Of a stretch of 64,000 nucleotides of DNA, positions 33,567-46,070 are shown in pieces (position 1 is the first letter of the stretch; each line of letters starts with the position of its first letter). The notes beneath the pieces were generated by a model that saw only the letters and a list, made by a program, of their open reading frames with translations, searched no databases and was not told the DNA's origin. Source of the DNA: Karstenula rhodostoma CBS 690.94 (Eukaryota > Ascomycota > Dothideomycetes > Pleosporales > Didymosphaeriaceae); contig MU001493.1 in the NCBI GenBank assembly GCA_010093485.1, positions 1,701,601 through 1,765,600 on the forward strand, given 5' to 3'. The position numbers and the translations under genes were made by a program.

Positions 33567-34883
33567 CGGCCTAGATTCTAATCTAGGCCTATAGGACTAT
33601 ATAGTATACTTATATTAAAAGAGAGCTTTTTTTCCTTTTTTAATATTTATTTTATATATTTTTATACTTTTTTAATTATTAGTATAATACTAACTATTAT
33701 TTAATACTAATTCTTCTTATCTATACTTACTAATATTCTTAACTTTTATCTATAGCTTATAACTTATAGCTTAGTATTTTTGGTCCCCCTTTATTTATAT
33801 ATTAGTAAAGTATAATATACCTTTTTATCCCCCCTACTTTATTAAGTTATCCTACCTTATAGTAAATCTCTATAATATAGCTTAGTATATTACCCTATTA
33901 CTATTACTATTACTATTAATACCGCCTATCTATTATTACTATTAATATAACCTATTACTTCCTTATATATTCTATAAAGCTACTACTACCTACTCTATAT
34001 TTATTAACTATATAAATTACTTTAACTTAATTATAATTACTTTTACTATAAAGTCTAGCTTCTCTTAGTCTTTAAGAATTATTATAATTATTTCTTACTA
34101 TTTATATATAAAGTTTTTATTCTTAACTAACTACTATAGTATTATTTCTATATAGCCTAGGTTAGTAATATTATATTAGCGACGCTATATATATATATAA
34201 GAAACTTACTAATAAACTCTATAATTATATAGTCTATAGCTATAATTTATAGTATTTATATACTAGATTAATTATTATACTAATAGAGGTTAACTTATTA
34301 GATAATATATTAGATTTTATAATATATATAGTTAGATATATCTAGGTTACTAATAGACTTACTACTAGTATATACTATATTATATTTATTACTAAGAATT
34401 AGTTACTTATTATTATTAGCTATTTTAATAAAGTAGAATATAGTATAAATTTCTTTCTATAAAAGCTAGCCTTTATATATAATACTATAAATTATTTACT
34501 ACTAGTAGGTAACCTTTCTTTTATATTCTTTTTTAAATTATAATATTATTAATATTTTATAATATTTTTAATATTTTATAACTTCTCTATAATTATATAT
34601 TAGGTATTAGTAAATAAGAAGTATACTACCCTACTAATATTATATAGTATTATAGTATTATAATATTATAGTATTATAGTATTACTATATTATATAACGT
34701 ATATAGATAGGTTAATACTTAGTTAATTAAGTTTAGTATTATAGGTACCCTTTTTTCTCTTTTATTATAAATAGTACTATCCTTTAGAGCTATTTAATAG
34801 AACTATATAATACCTCTAGATATTTCCTTATTACTAGGTAGTTATAATAGTAATTTTATATTAAAAAAAAAAAAAAAAAAAAA
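33567..34883 (+). mobile_element. NL2 poly(A)-tailed non-LTR element, 1.3 kb
   Basis: Starts CGGCCTAGATTCTAATCTAGGCC (itself a palindrome) and ends in AACTTTATATT plus a 21-base A tract. The direct repeat AAGTTAGTTATAT flanks it (33,554-33,566 and 34,882-34,894, overlapping the A tract). A tail plus target duplication marks target-primed retrotransposition. It contains ATTACTATTAATA minisatellite units near 33,900 and an AGTATTAT microsatellite near 34,655. No open frame, so likely non-autonomous. It interrupts a minus-strand Gypsy remnant. Confidence 0.75.
33781..33881 (+). repeat. NL1 repeat nested in NL2, 5'-truncated
   Basis: Begins at TTTGGTCCCCC and ends in the B-variant tail. Flanking repeat TATAGCTTAGTAT (13 bp). 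Confidence 0.75.
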
Positions 34884-34894
34884 GTTAGTTATAT

Positions 34895-35607
34895 TCTTCT
34901 CTACCTATATAGTTAATTTAATAATTATAGTATTTTTAAATTCTTTTCTAATAGTTATTTAGATTTAAAATAGGTTTCTATATATTTTTACTATATAGAT
35001 ATCCTTTCTATTTAATTAGGTATATATTATATTCTAAATTATAATTTAGAATTATTTTAACTTTAAATTTTTTTTTCTTTAGCTTTATAGTAGAAGGTAG
35101 TTTTAACTAGTATTCTAGGGTTTACTAGTTCTAAATAGTCTATATAGAATACTAGGTATATCTTTATATCTAGTAGTAGTTCTAATTTATAGCTTACTAG
35201 TAATATTTATTTAGAAATAAAAAATAGTTTAACCTTAATATAGTCTAGTTTCTTATATTTTTTCTTTTAGGTATAAAGGTTTTTTATAAATAAATATATT
35301 TTATCCCCCTTCTTTAGTTAAGATACTATTTTTTATTTTTAGTTTATATATAAAGTTAATTACTATTAAGCTTTTATAAAAAATTTTTAAAGTTATTTAT
35401 ATATTCTCTTTATTTTCTCTATTATTTTAATAGCTTCTTAACTTCTAATTTATATAGGAAGTATTTAATTAAAGAGATATAAGTATTTTTTATAGTTTAT
35501 ATAGAATAGTATTTATTCTATTACTACTAAAACTTTATTATTATATATAAGTTATACTATTAGTAGTAAAGAAATCTAGTTATTTTTTTAGTTATTATAG
35601 TAGATAA
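34895..35607 (-). pseudogene. Gypsy integrase C-terminal remnant
   Basis: The minus strand reads DKIYLFIKNLYT, then KKLDYIKVKLFFISK, VSYKLELLLDIKIYLVFYIDYLEL. This is the tail of Gypsy integrases, whose usual form is KKLDHKKIGPF, YRLELPP and IHPVFHVSLL. His to Tyr, Pro to Leu and Gly to stop or Lys changes fit RIP. NL2 interrupts the element on its 3' side. Confidence 0.7.
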
Positions 35608-35609
35608 CG

Positions 35610-35752
35610 CCCTTTTTAGTTAGCCTATATATAGATACTAGGTATATCTTAGCCACTTTTTTAGTCCCTTTATATATTAGTAAAGCGCGACGCCTTATAT
35701 TATTTACCCCTTTATTAATTTACCTACCCTTATAGTAATCGTATATAATATA
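35610..35752 (+). repeat. NL1 repeat, A variant
   Basis: Sense copy, CGCCCTTTTTAGTTAGCC to CGTATATAATATA. Keeps several CG sites (GCGCGACGCC). Confidence 0.75.
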
Positions 35753-35936
35753 AGTATTATCTAGTAATTTAATATAAAGAGCTTATCTCTATTACTAATA
35801 ATTATCTTTAAAATTCTATAATATTTAATAAGTTAATTTAGAATAAGAAATATAAGTTTTTTTATATTTATTATTTTATTATAAGGTATAAGTTTAATAT
35901 ACTTAGTTAGTTAATAGACTATTACTAGTATTATAT

Positions 35937-36072
35937 ATTATAGAGATTTACTATAAGGTAGGGTAACTTAATAAAGTAGGGGGATAAAAAGGCACGTTAT
36001 ACTTTACTAATATATAAGTAAAGGGGGACTAAAAAAGTAGCTAAGGCGTATCTAGTATCTATATATAGGCTA
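35937..36072 (-). repeat. NL1 repeat, B variant
   Basis: Antisense copy flanked by CTAGTATTATAT (12 bp). Confidence 0.75.
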
Positions 36073-36292
36073 GTATTATATTATATATAACTTTTATTAT
36101 TAGATTTTTAGATTTTAGAATTTCTATAATAAAGTTTATAGTAATATCTTTCTATTATAATTATAGTAGAACTAGACTAGAAGGAAGAAAAGAATTATAT
36201 ATAAAATATTAGTAATAAAGATAAAACTAATAGGTACTTATATATAAGCCTATAGGGTAGCTTATATTATAAGTTATATAACTATAATAGCG

Positions 36293-36444
36293 CTATACCC
36301 TTTTTAATTAGCCTATACACAGACACTAGGTAAGCCTTAGCCACTTTTTTAGTCCCCCTTTATTCGTGTATTAGTAAAGTATAATATACCTTTTTATCCC
36401 CCCTACTTTATTAAGTTACCCTATCTTATAGTAAATCTCTATAA
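36293..36444 (+). repeat. NL1 repeat, B variant
   Basis: Sense copy, GCTATACCC to CTCTATAATA, flanked by TATAACTATAAT (12 bp). The empty site can be seen in the related sequence at about 43,138. The copy is lightly mutated (CACAGACAC, TTCGTGTA). Confidence 0.8.
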
Positions 36445-36449
36445 TATAT

Positions 36450-37866
36450 AACTATAATCCTACTAAGAGTATAAAATTCTAAAAATATTAAGTTTTAATA
36501 GAAATAAAGTAAATACTCTTACTAAAAAAATAGAATCTATAGAAGTAGACTAGAGAATTCTAGAATAGTAAGAATTAAAATAACTAGTATATAATTTAGA
36601 AAGATCTTTATATAGTTTCTATTCTTTATAGTTAACTTAAAATATTATTTAAAAGTAGTTTACTTTTATAACTAAATTAAAGCTATTTATATATATATAT
36701 ATAAATACTTAGTCTTCTTTTAGTATTATTATATTATATTCTATTATAATATAGAATTATTATTTAATTTTATATTTATCTTTATTATATCTTATTCCTT
36801 AAATAATTTTTAAGGTATAAATCTAGGTTAGATATATAGGAAATTCCTTATAATACTTTAACTATCTAAGGGTTTAAGTTAATATAGTATTACTAAATAT
36901 ACCTACTAATATAGGAGGCTTAAGTAGGAGCTTAGCTTTAGAACTAATTAGTAGCCTAACTACTCTTTTAACTATATAAGTTTAGAAAATAGAGTAGTTT
37001 AAAACTTAACTTATTATTATTTTAGAGTAGATATAGACTCTAATAGTAATAGCTAACTTAATATAAATTAATTTTATAATTTTAGAAAATTATAATAGGG
37101 AAGTTAAAAGTAACTTTAAGACTTTTTTTTATAAATATTAAATTATACTATAGATATAATAGTAATATATTTAGAAATAACTAGACTAAGGTTCTAGTAG
37201 TTATAATATATATAATAAAAAGGGCTATAGAATAGATATACCCTATTATTAAAGACTTTCTAGTATATAAAATAAATCTATATAGATAAAATAAAAAAAA
37301 TATAAAAGTCTTTAAGTCTTAAAAAGGATTTAAGAAATAAATTAAAGTTATATTTAGTAAAGTAGATTAAGAATAATAAGTTAAATAACTTATTTAATAT
37401 ATTAAGTAAATAGGATTAGCTAATAAATACTCTACTATATTCTAATAGATCTAAGCTAAAATTAATTAAAATAATACCCTATTATAGATAGTATACTATA
37501 ATAGCTTAAAAACGTTAGTTAAAAATAAACTACTCTATTATAAAAAACCTAATAGCCTAAAATCCCTAATTAAACTAGTAATATAAATTAACTATTAATT
37601 ATATAAATAATAGCTAAAAAAGAAAATATTTACTAAACTAGTATTTACTCTAAAGGCTAATATATAGAAACTATATTATAAGTAATAAAATTATAATAAA
37701 AATATAATTATAGGAAATAAAACCTATAAAAGAAAGGAATAAACCTTATAATAAAAAAAATAGAATAATATTTAATAATAATACTTTTAAAATAGGGCTT
37801 ATCTAAACTATAGAAAAAAAAGATACTTTAAAACTAAATATTTTTCTAGAAAATACTAAAATAAGT
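36450..37866 (+). pseudogene. Gypsy-type gag remnant
   Basis: Plus-strand reading near 37,300-37,740 gives a capsid-like series: AKIN-NNTLL, VYYNSLKTLVKNKLLYYKKP, SLKSLIKLVI-INY-LYK, KKIFTKLVFTLKANI. This matches the gag of fungal Gypsy elements after C-to-T damage. Sequence at 36,450-36,640 is shared with both flanks of Copia copy 2 (43,140-43,270 and 50,504-50,570), so it is an older repeat. Confidence 0.6.
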
Positions 37867-37867
37867 A

Positions 37868-39147
37868 AGTCTAGGTACTAGTCTAGATTCTAATCTAGGC
37901 CTATAGAACTATATAGTATACTTATAATAGAAAAGAGTTTTTTATCCTTCTTTAATACTTATTTTATATATTTTTATACTTTTTTTTTTTTTTTTTTATT
38001 AGCGTAATACTAACTAATAGTTATTTAATACTAACTCTTTTTACCTATACTCGCTAATATCCTTAACTTTTACCTATAGCTTATAACTTATAGCTTACCC
38101 TATTACTATCGCTATTACTATTAATACTACCTACCTATTATTACTATTAATATTATCCACCTATTATTACTATTAATATTACCTACCTATTATTACTATT
38201 AATATTACCTACCTATTATTACTATTAATATTACCTATCTATTATTATTATTAATATTATCTACTACTTTCTTATATATCCTATAAAGCTACTACTACCT
38301 ACTCTATATTTATTAATTATATAGATTATTCTAACTTAATTATAATTACTTTTATTATAAAGTCTAGCTCCTTTTAATTCTTAAGAATTATTATAATTAG
38401 CTCTTACTACTTACTAGTAAAGTCCCTATTCCTAGTTAACTACTATAAAGGTAATCCTACCCTAGATTAGTAATACTGTGTATATATATATATATAAGAA
38501 ACTTACTAATAGACTCTATAATTATATAGTTTATAACTATAACTTATAGTATTTATATACTAAATTAATTATTATACTAATAGAGGTTAACTTACTAGAT
38601 AATATATTAAATCTTATAATATATATAGTTAGATATATCTAGATTACTAATAGGCTTACTACTAGTATATACTATATTATATTTATTACTAAAGATTAGT
38701 TATTTATTATTATTAGCTATTTTAATAGAGTAAAATATAGTATAGGTTTTTTTTTATAAGAGCTAGCCTTTATATATAGTATTATAAATTACTTACTACT
38801 AGTAGGTAACCTTTTTTTTATATTCTTTTTTAAATTATAATATTCTTAATATTTTATAACTTTTCTATAATTATATATTAGGTATTAGTAAATAAGGAGT
38901 ATACTACCCTATTAGTATTATATAGTATTATAGTATTATAGCGTCGCTATATTATATAATATATATAGGTAGGTTAATACTTAGTTAATTAAGTCTAGTA
39001 TTATAGGTACCCTTTTTTCTCTTTTATTATAAATAGTACTATCCTTTAGAGCTATTTAATAGAACTATATAGTACCTCTAGATATTTCCTTATTACTAGG
39101 TAGTTATAATAATAACTTTATATTAAAAAAAAAAAAAAAAAAAAAAA
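37868..39147 (+). mobile_element. NL2 element, second near-full copy
   Basis: Aligns with 33,567-34,883 from CTAGATTCTAATCTAGGCC to a 25-base A tract. It has four to five extra ATTACTATTAATATTACCTACCT units (about 38,135-38,260) and a shorter AGTATTAT tract, so its internal repeats vary in number. Confidence 0.7.
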
Positions 39148-39591
39148 TAGAAAGTATTATTAAAGTAATATTAATATAAATAAATTTATATCTTATATAT
39201 ATAATACTTACTCTTTAACNNNNNNNNNNAAAAAAAAAAAAAAAAAAAAAAAGTCTAGGTAATAAAGGTAGCTATAGTAATACTATAGTCTAGGACTTCT
39301 ATACTACTATAGAGGGATATTATAGATAATAAATCTAAAATCTCTAAACTACTAATAGAAGTCTAAAAGATAACTAATAAAAAGAATATTATAAACTAAA
39401 TTCTATAAAACCTATATTAAATATATAGAAGTAATAAATATATTATACTAGTTTATAACTATAAAATTAAAATTATAAATATAGATACTAACTAAATATA
39501 TTATAGGATAGAAAATAAATAAAGTAGAATACTAGCCCTAGTATAGTAAATTTAGATAAATAATAACTACTTAAAAATTAAATAGTAGTAC
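39148..39591. other. Degraded repeat DNA around an assembly gap
   Basis: Holds a 10-N gap (39,220-39,229) followed directly by a 23-base A tract, perhaps another NL2 tail. The rest (39,253-39,590) has no identifiable domain. Confidence 0.5.
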
Positions 39592-40235
39592 TTTTTTTTT
39601 TTTTTTTTTTAATATAAAGCTACTATTATAACTATCTAGTAATAAGGAAATATCTAGTAATACTATATAGATCTATTAAAACGCTCTAAAGGATAGTACT
39701 ATTTATAATAAAAGAGAAGAACGCCTATAATACTATACTTAATTAACTAAGTATTAATCTATCTATATATATTATATAATATAGTAATACTATAATACTA
39801 TAATACTATAATACTATAATACTATAATACTATAATACTATAATACTATATAATACTAGTAGAGTAGTATACTCCTTATTTACTAATACCTAATATATAA
39901 TTATAAAGAAGTTATAAAATATTAAAAATATTATAAAATATTAATAATATCGCGATTTAAAAAAGAATATAAAAGAGAGATTACCTATTAGTAATAAATA
40001 ACTTATAGTATTATATATAAAGGCTAGCTTTTATAGGGAAAAATCTATACTAAAATATCCTATTCTATTAAAATAGCTAATAATAAGTAACTTATTATTA
40101 GTAATAAATATAATCTTATATATACTACTAATTCTATATATAGTATAAAACTAAATAATATAGACCTCTATAAAATTAAATATATTCTCTATAAAGTTAA
40201 CTACTATTAGTATAAGAATTAATCTAGTATATAGA
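39592..40235 (-). repeat. NL2 element, antisense 5'-truncated copy
   Basis: Starts with an 18-base T tract (the poly(A) tail read backwards) and AATATAAAGCTACTATTAT, then an (ATAATACT)n array at about 39,786-39,850. Ends against the R3 copy at about 40,236. Confidence 0.7.
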
Positions 40236-42537
40236 TATTATTATTTATAATAAATAAAGTAAGGAAGTAAACTATTATAATAGAACTTCTATATAGCTAG
40301 CTAGTTATACCCTTTTTAGTTAGTCTATATATAGACGCTAGGCGTGCCTTAGCCACTTTTTTAGTCCCTTTATATATTAGTAAAGCGTAATACCTTATAT
40401 TATCTACCCCTTTATTAATTTACCCGCCCTTATAGTAATTATATATAATATAGCTAGCTAAACCTTAGGACTATATATTACCTAATTAGAATAGAGGATT
40501 TTAGACTTTTTATTAGCTAAAAAAAGGTATTTTATATATTCTAATTAGTTTTTAAAATATAATATAATAATATTTCCCTAAATACTAATATAGCTAATAT
40601 ATTATTTATAGCTACTCTAGCTATAAAATACTAAACTTAGTTATATATTTCTAAATATTTATTTAATATATAATTCTTTTTTAGGTATTACTCTAGCCTA
40701 ATACTAACTAATATTTTAAAAACTTAAAACTTTTTTTTTAATTTAATTTAACTTTATTCTTTATTTATCCTTTTACTATAATACTATTATAATACTTAAT
40801 TTTAATTATATTTTTAGTAGTTTTATACTATCTCTTTTATCTACCTTAATTTCCTCTAAAATATTCTATACTTATAGAATATTATCTATATTCTTTATTT
40901 CTATAGTACTTTTTAATACCTTCTAATAGAGTAGAAGTTCTTCTAGTACTAAAGCGCCTATTATATATAATATAGATATACTTATTTAGAATAATATTAT
41001 AGCTATAATATATATAATAAAGTATAGATATTCCTCCTTATTATTATTTTAACTAATATTAATAGGGATTTATAGGTACTATTACCCCCTAAATTTATTT
41101 ATTTTAAAGTTATAATACTATACCCTTCTATATTAAAAAGTATACTATTATTCTATATATTTTTACTAGCTAATCTACTATATACTATAGTATAAGGATT
41201 AGCTAGCGATATAGAATTAGAGGAATAGTAGACCTAATAGGCTATTATAAAAAGGAAGCTTAATAGAAATAAAAAAGATAGATAATATTTACCCTAATAG
41301 TCTATTATAGGAGAGATAAAAGAGACTTTATATAATAGACTTTTATTAGTATAATTTAATTTTATTTTTTTATATTCCTCCCTCTTTATACTATACTAAT
41401 ACTATAATACTATTATAGATACTATATAATACTCTCTTTATAATACCTTACTTTCTTATTAGTATACTTTTCTTAAGTACTATATAATTATTATAGGATA
41501 GTATTAGTAGTATAAGGAGTATTTTTATAATTCTAACTAGAAATATATTCTTTTTTATAAGGTTCTTAAGTTTTAGAAATAGATTAAATAGTCCTTTTAT
41601 AAGGCTAAGTAATTTAATTCTATTATAGAAAATATTATTCTCCCCTTTTTCTAAGATTATATAAATAATAGTAAATAAATATTTCCTCCTATAATAGATT
41701 ATATTACTAAATTAGTATAAAATAAACTATTAAAGTAAATTAGTTATATCTAGTCTCTTTTCTTTTTATATATATTCTTATCTAATATCTAGCCTAATAC
41801 CTACTTTATAAACGCGTTTTTATATTATACTATCTATTCTAGCTATATAGTATCTCTCTATTAATTAATAATAGTAGGCTAGGGACCTATACTACTCTAC
41901 TATAAATATAGTTATCTACTTAACCTAGTTTTTAATATCTTTAGAAATAGAAAACTAAAAAAATACTATATATATTATAAATAAAAGTATTTTTTACTAA
42001 CTTCTATTATATCTCTTTTTAAATATTATATTATTAGTAGGCCTACTAATACTATAACTTAACTATATTTTATATTTTATACTTTATTATTTTTACTAAG
42101 TCTTTTATAGCTCTTTACTCTAATAAGACTAACCCTATAAAGGTTATCTTAGAATAGTTATTATTTATTATATAAGGCTTATTAGATCCCGCTTCTAATA
42201 TTCTTTCTTAGGCTAAATATAATATAATTAACTTTATATATTCCTTTACTATTATATATAAAGAATTTAGATATAAAATCTATTTAATTTTTAATAGTAC
42301 TAATACCTATCTAGCCTATTTTTATATCTATAGGTCTATAGGTATTAGATAAGGTATTAGACTTTACCTCTTCTAATAGTCCTATACCTAATTATAGTAA
42401 TAAAAGTAGGAAGGACGAATTTAGTAGTAGAAACTTATATAGTTACTATATACTTCCTCTATTATCTATATAGGTAATAAGGGTTTATTATAAATATACT
42501 AATTTAGTTTATATAAATTAGTAATATATTTTAAGTT
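40236..42537 (+). repeat. R3 dispersed repeat, copy a
   Basis: About 2.3 kb shared with 58,163-61,685 and, reversed, 11,340-13,878. Begins TATTATTTATAATAAATAAAG. An NL1 copy sits at 40,308. The other end is cut by an antisense NL2 fragment. No protein motif was identified. Confidence 0.65.
40310..40449 (+). repeat. NL1 repeat, A variant
   Basis: Sense copy flanked by TATAGCTAGCTA (12 bp). The empty site is visible in R3 copy b at about 58,208 (CTATATAGCTCGCTAAACC). Confidence 0.85.
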
Positions 42538-43127
42538 ATAGCTATAGACTATATAATTATAAAATCTATTATTAAGTTTCTTATATACGCGTATATATAG
42601 TATTACTACCCTAAGACTTAATAAAATTATCTCTATAGTAGTTAGCTAAGAATAAGGACTTTATATATAAGTAGTAAAAGCTAATCTTAGAAATTCTTAA
42701 GGATTATAAGTAGGAACTAGACTTTATAATAAAAGTAATTATAATTAAGAAGTTAAAAAAGAAGCCTATATAGTTAATAAATATAAAAGTAGTAGTTACT
42801 ACCCTATAATAGGTAAAGTAAGAAGTAGTAAATAATATTAATAGTAATAATAAATAGGTAGTATTAATAGTAATAATAGATAGGTAATAGGGTAATATAC
42901 TAAACTAGGTTAGCCTATATATAGACGCTAGGCGCGCCTTAGCTACTTTTTTAGTCCCTTTATATATTAGTAAAGCGCGACGCCTTATATTATCTACCCC
43001 TTTATTAATTTACCTACCCTTATAGTAATCGTATATAATATAAGTATTAAAAAAGAATAAAAAGGTCTCTTTTATTATAGGTATACTATATAGTCCTATA
43101 GGCCTAGATTAGAATTTAGGCTATAGC
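42538..43127 (-). repeat. NL2 element, antisense fragment
   Basis: Reverse match to the 5' half of NL2, ending in CCTATAGGCCTAGATTAGAATTTAGG. The poly(A) end is missing. An NL1 copy is inserted at 42,905. Confidence 0.65.
42905..43043 (+). repeat. NL1 repeat, A variant
   Basis: Sense copy starting at TTAGCC, ending CGTATATAATATA. Well-preserved GGCGCGCC and GCGCGACGCC. No clear flanking repeat. Confidence 0.75.
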
Positions 43128-43270
43128 TTATATTATAAATTATATAATTATAATTCTACTAAGAGTATAAGATTCTATATATATTAAGTTTTAGTAGAAG
43201 TAAAATAGATACTTTTACTAAAAAAAAAAAAAATCTATAGAAGTAAACTAGGGAATTCTAGAATAATAAG

Positions 43271-43476
43271 TATAGTAGAGAAAAGGAACTCGAATATTCC
43301 TTTATTTAGGGAGCGAATTAATTAGATTACTATATAAGAAAAGATTACTAGAAAGGCTAGTTATATACTATACTTATCCTAAATTAGTTTAGTACTTAGA
43401 TTAAGGTACCCCTTATTATAGCTAATTAGAGCTCTATAAACCCTAATATTACTAAGTATTATTTATATTTTTAATA
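43271..43476 (-). repeat. Copia copy 2 LTR (3' LTR in element orientation)
   Basis: 206 bp, TATAGTAGAGAAAAGGAACTCG to TTTTTAATA. Less mutated at AACTCGAATATTCC and GGGAGCG than copy 1. Confidence 0.88.
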
Positions 43477-46035
43477 TACCCCCTAAGTAAATAGCGCTTA
43501 TTATTTATCTACTAGTAGAATTTAATTATTTAGATTAACTTCCCTTAGAAATATATAGCTTAGACTATAATTTCCTACTTATATTATATTATTATTAGTA
43601 TTATAATACTAATTAGCTAGAGTAAAAGTCTTCTAGTACTTAGTATAGTACTTATAAATAGTAGTAGCCTTATAATTAAGTATAGTAAGTAATAGTAAAT
43701 AAAGTAAGTAATTATTATATAATATAAACTAGTAGAGGTAAGTAGAATAAAAAGGTATTTTTTATACCTTTTAAACTTTTCTTTTTTATCCTTATTATTC
43801 TATTTTATAATATATTCTTACCTTTTACTTTTTAATACTTTATTTATACCTTTTAAATAGCTAATAATACTACTAAAACTTATACTATTAAAGTATATAA
43901 ATAAAAAAAAAGACTTAAAACTAAATAAGTAGTTACTACTAAAAGATTTATTATAATTCTTTAAATAACTTATTAATCTAGTTACCCTTCTACTTAGTCT
44001 ACTTCCTATATTTCTAGCTAAGCTCTTCTATTAGTATTATATACTTCCTTAGCTATAGAAGAAAAGTATATTAGAGCTATTTAGCTAATAAGCTATCTTA
44101 GCTACTTAATAAATACTTTAAGTAGTAGGTTAAATAGTCTCTATTATAATATTATAAACTAGTAGATAAGGTATTACTTTTACTATTATATATATTTATA
44201 TAAATTAATATAAGCTAAATTCTCTACTTATCTAATTAAACTTTACTAATTATTATAATTTATTATTTCTAGCTAAGTATATAATATACTTTATCCTATT
44301 TTATAATAATTTAAATTTTAGTATAAGCTTTCCTTATCTTTTTTATTATTTAGATTTTTACTAATTATATATAGGCTTATAAGATTAATTATTTATAGTA
44401 GTATATTTAAGCTATACTAAAGAATTAAAATAAAAGTTAAAAAACCCTTCTTATACTTTTATAGAACCTCTACTTAATAACTAGCTTTTTTTCTATTTTT
44501 TCTATTTTTATCTTTATTTTACCTACTTCTATTCTATCTCTATCTATATTTATTCCTACTTTTATTCTTACTTTTTCTATTTCTATCCTTACTTCTACTA
44601 CTTCTATCCTTATTTTATCTATTTTCTAATAAGTCTATTTTATAAATAGTTAAAAGATAGGCTTATAAGAAGCTATATATACTTTTAAGTATAATATATC
44701 TATTCTTTATAAGTATTATATTTTATAATAGCTCTATAAGATAGGCCTAAATATTAGTTATTATAGTATAAATTAGTAGTAGCCTAATTTTAATTACCTT
44801 AAAAAGTATCTATATAGTTATAATAGGTTTTTTAAAACTAAAAAATTTCTTATTTATAATTAGAGTAGCTTTAGATATAAGTATATTAGGCGCTTTAATA
44901 TATTAAAAGTATAGTAGTATACTTAGCTTTATAAGCTCTTTAATTAGATACTTAATATATTTAAGTAAAATAGATTTTTTTTATTTTTCCTTTATTTTTC
45001 TTTTATTCTCTAGTTAAAAAGTACTTTTTATAATTAAATCTAATAAATCTCTACTTACTTTACTTCTTCTATATCTATAATTATAAAACTTATATCTTAA
45101 AAGTTAAGTAATTATATAAATTTAGTAAACTATTATTTTAATAGTACTTTTATTAAATTATTTATAGGTATTTTACTTATTTTAAGATATAAAATCTTAA
45201 ATAATCCCTTTATATACTTTTATTATAGCTATATATTTTAGATATTAATATAGTAAAGATATATAGTAATTCTTTTATTTTTTCTAATTACTAGTCTAAT
45301 TATCTACTAATTATTATAGTAGATTTACTAGAGTAATTCTAAGTCTAGTATAAGTTTAGTAAAGAAGTATTTTAAAGCTATTACTTTTTTACTAATATAT
45401 TCTAGAGTAAGAAGCTTTACTTTTATAGTTAAAGTTATAATTATATTTTAGTAAGCTATCTTCTATAGAATAGTACTACTAAATAGTAGAATAATATACC
45501 TATAGAATAATTATCTTATTAGTAGATTATTTATAAAAAATATATCTCTATAGATAAGTAGGTCTAAACTATTATATTTACTAAACTAAATTACTTTCTA
45601 GCGTATTCTATAGAGGTATAAAATTACTTAATTAACTATTATTTTATACTTTATATTTAGGTTAGTAAGGAAAAAGGATAGCTTTAATATAGTAAATATA
45701 ATATCTAGTTATAGTATAATTACTATATATAATACTAATCTAACCTTTTCTTAATAGCTCTTAATCTACTATAGTAATACTTTACTTTTACTCTTTTTAA
45801 GTTTATTAATTAAGAGAGGAGTAGGTAGGAAGCTACTAGCTTTATAAAGCTTAAATCTTTTTATAATTTTATTAATATATATATTATATATAAGTATAAT
45901 TATTTAATTATCTTAGTCTCTAATTACTTATATTTTAAGAAACTACTTAACTAGTCTTTTATCTTTAATTTTATATTTATTTATAACCTTATTTTATAGT
46001 ATTTAAGCTTATTTTCTATAGTTATTATAATATAG

Positions 46036-46070
46036 AAGTAGTATATTATCTATATAAAATAGTACTAGAA
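46036..46070 (-). pseudogene. Copia reverse transcriptase catalytic motif, copy 2
   Basis: The minus strand reads VLFYIDNILLL, with YIDN at 46,045-46,056. It shows the same Asp-to-Asn change as copy 1. Confidence 0.75.

Noticed and set aside
40236..42537. R3 as a Starship captain (DUF3435) or Helitron
   Set aside because: No tyrosine recombinase, Rep or helicase motif could be read in either strand through the RIP damage.
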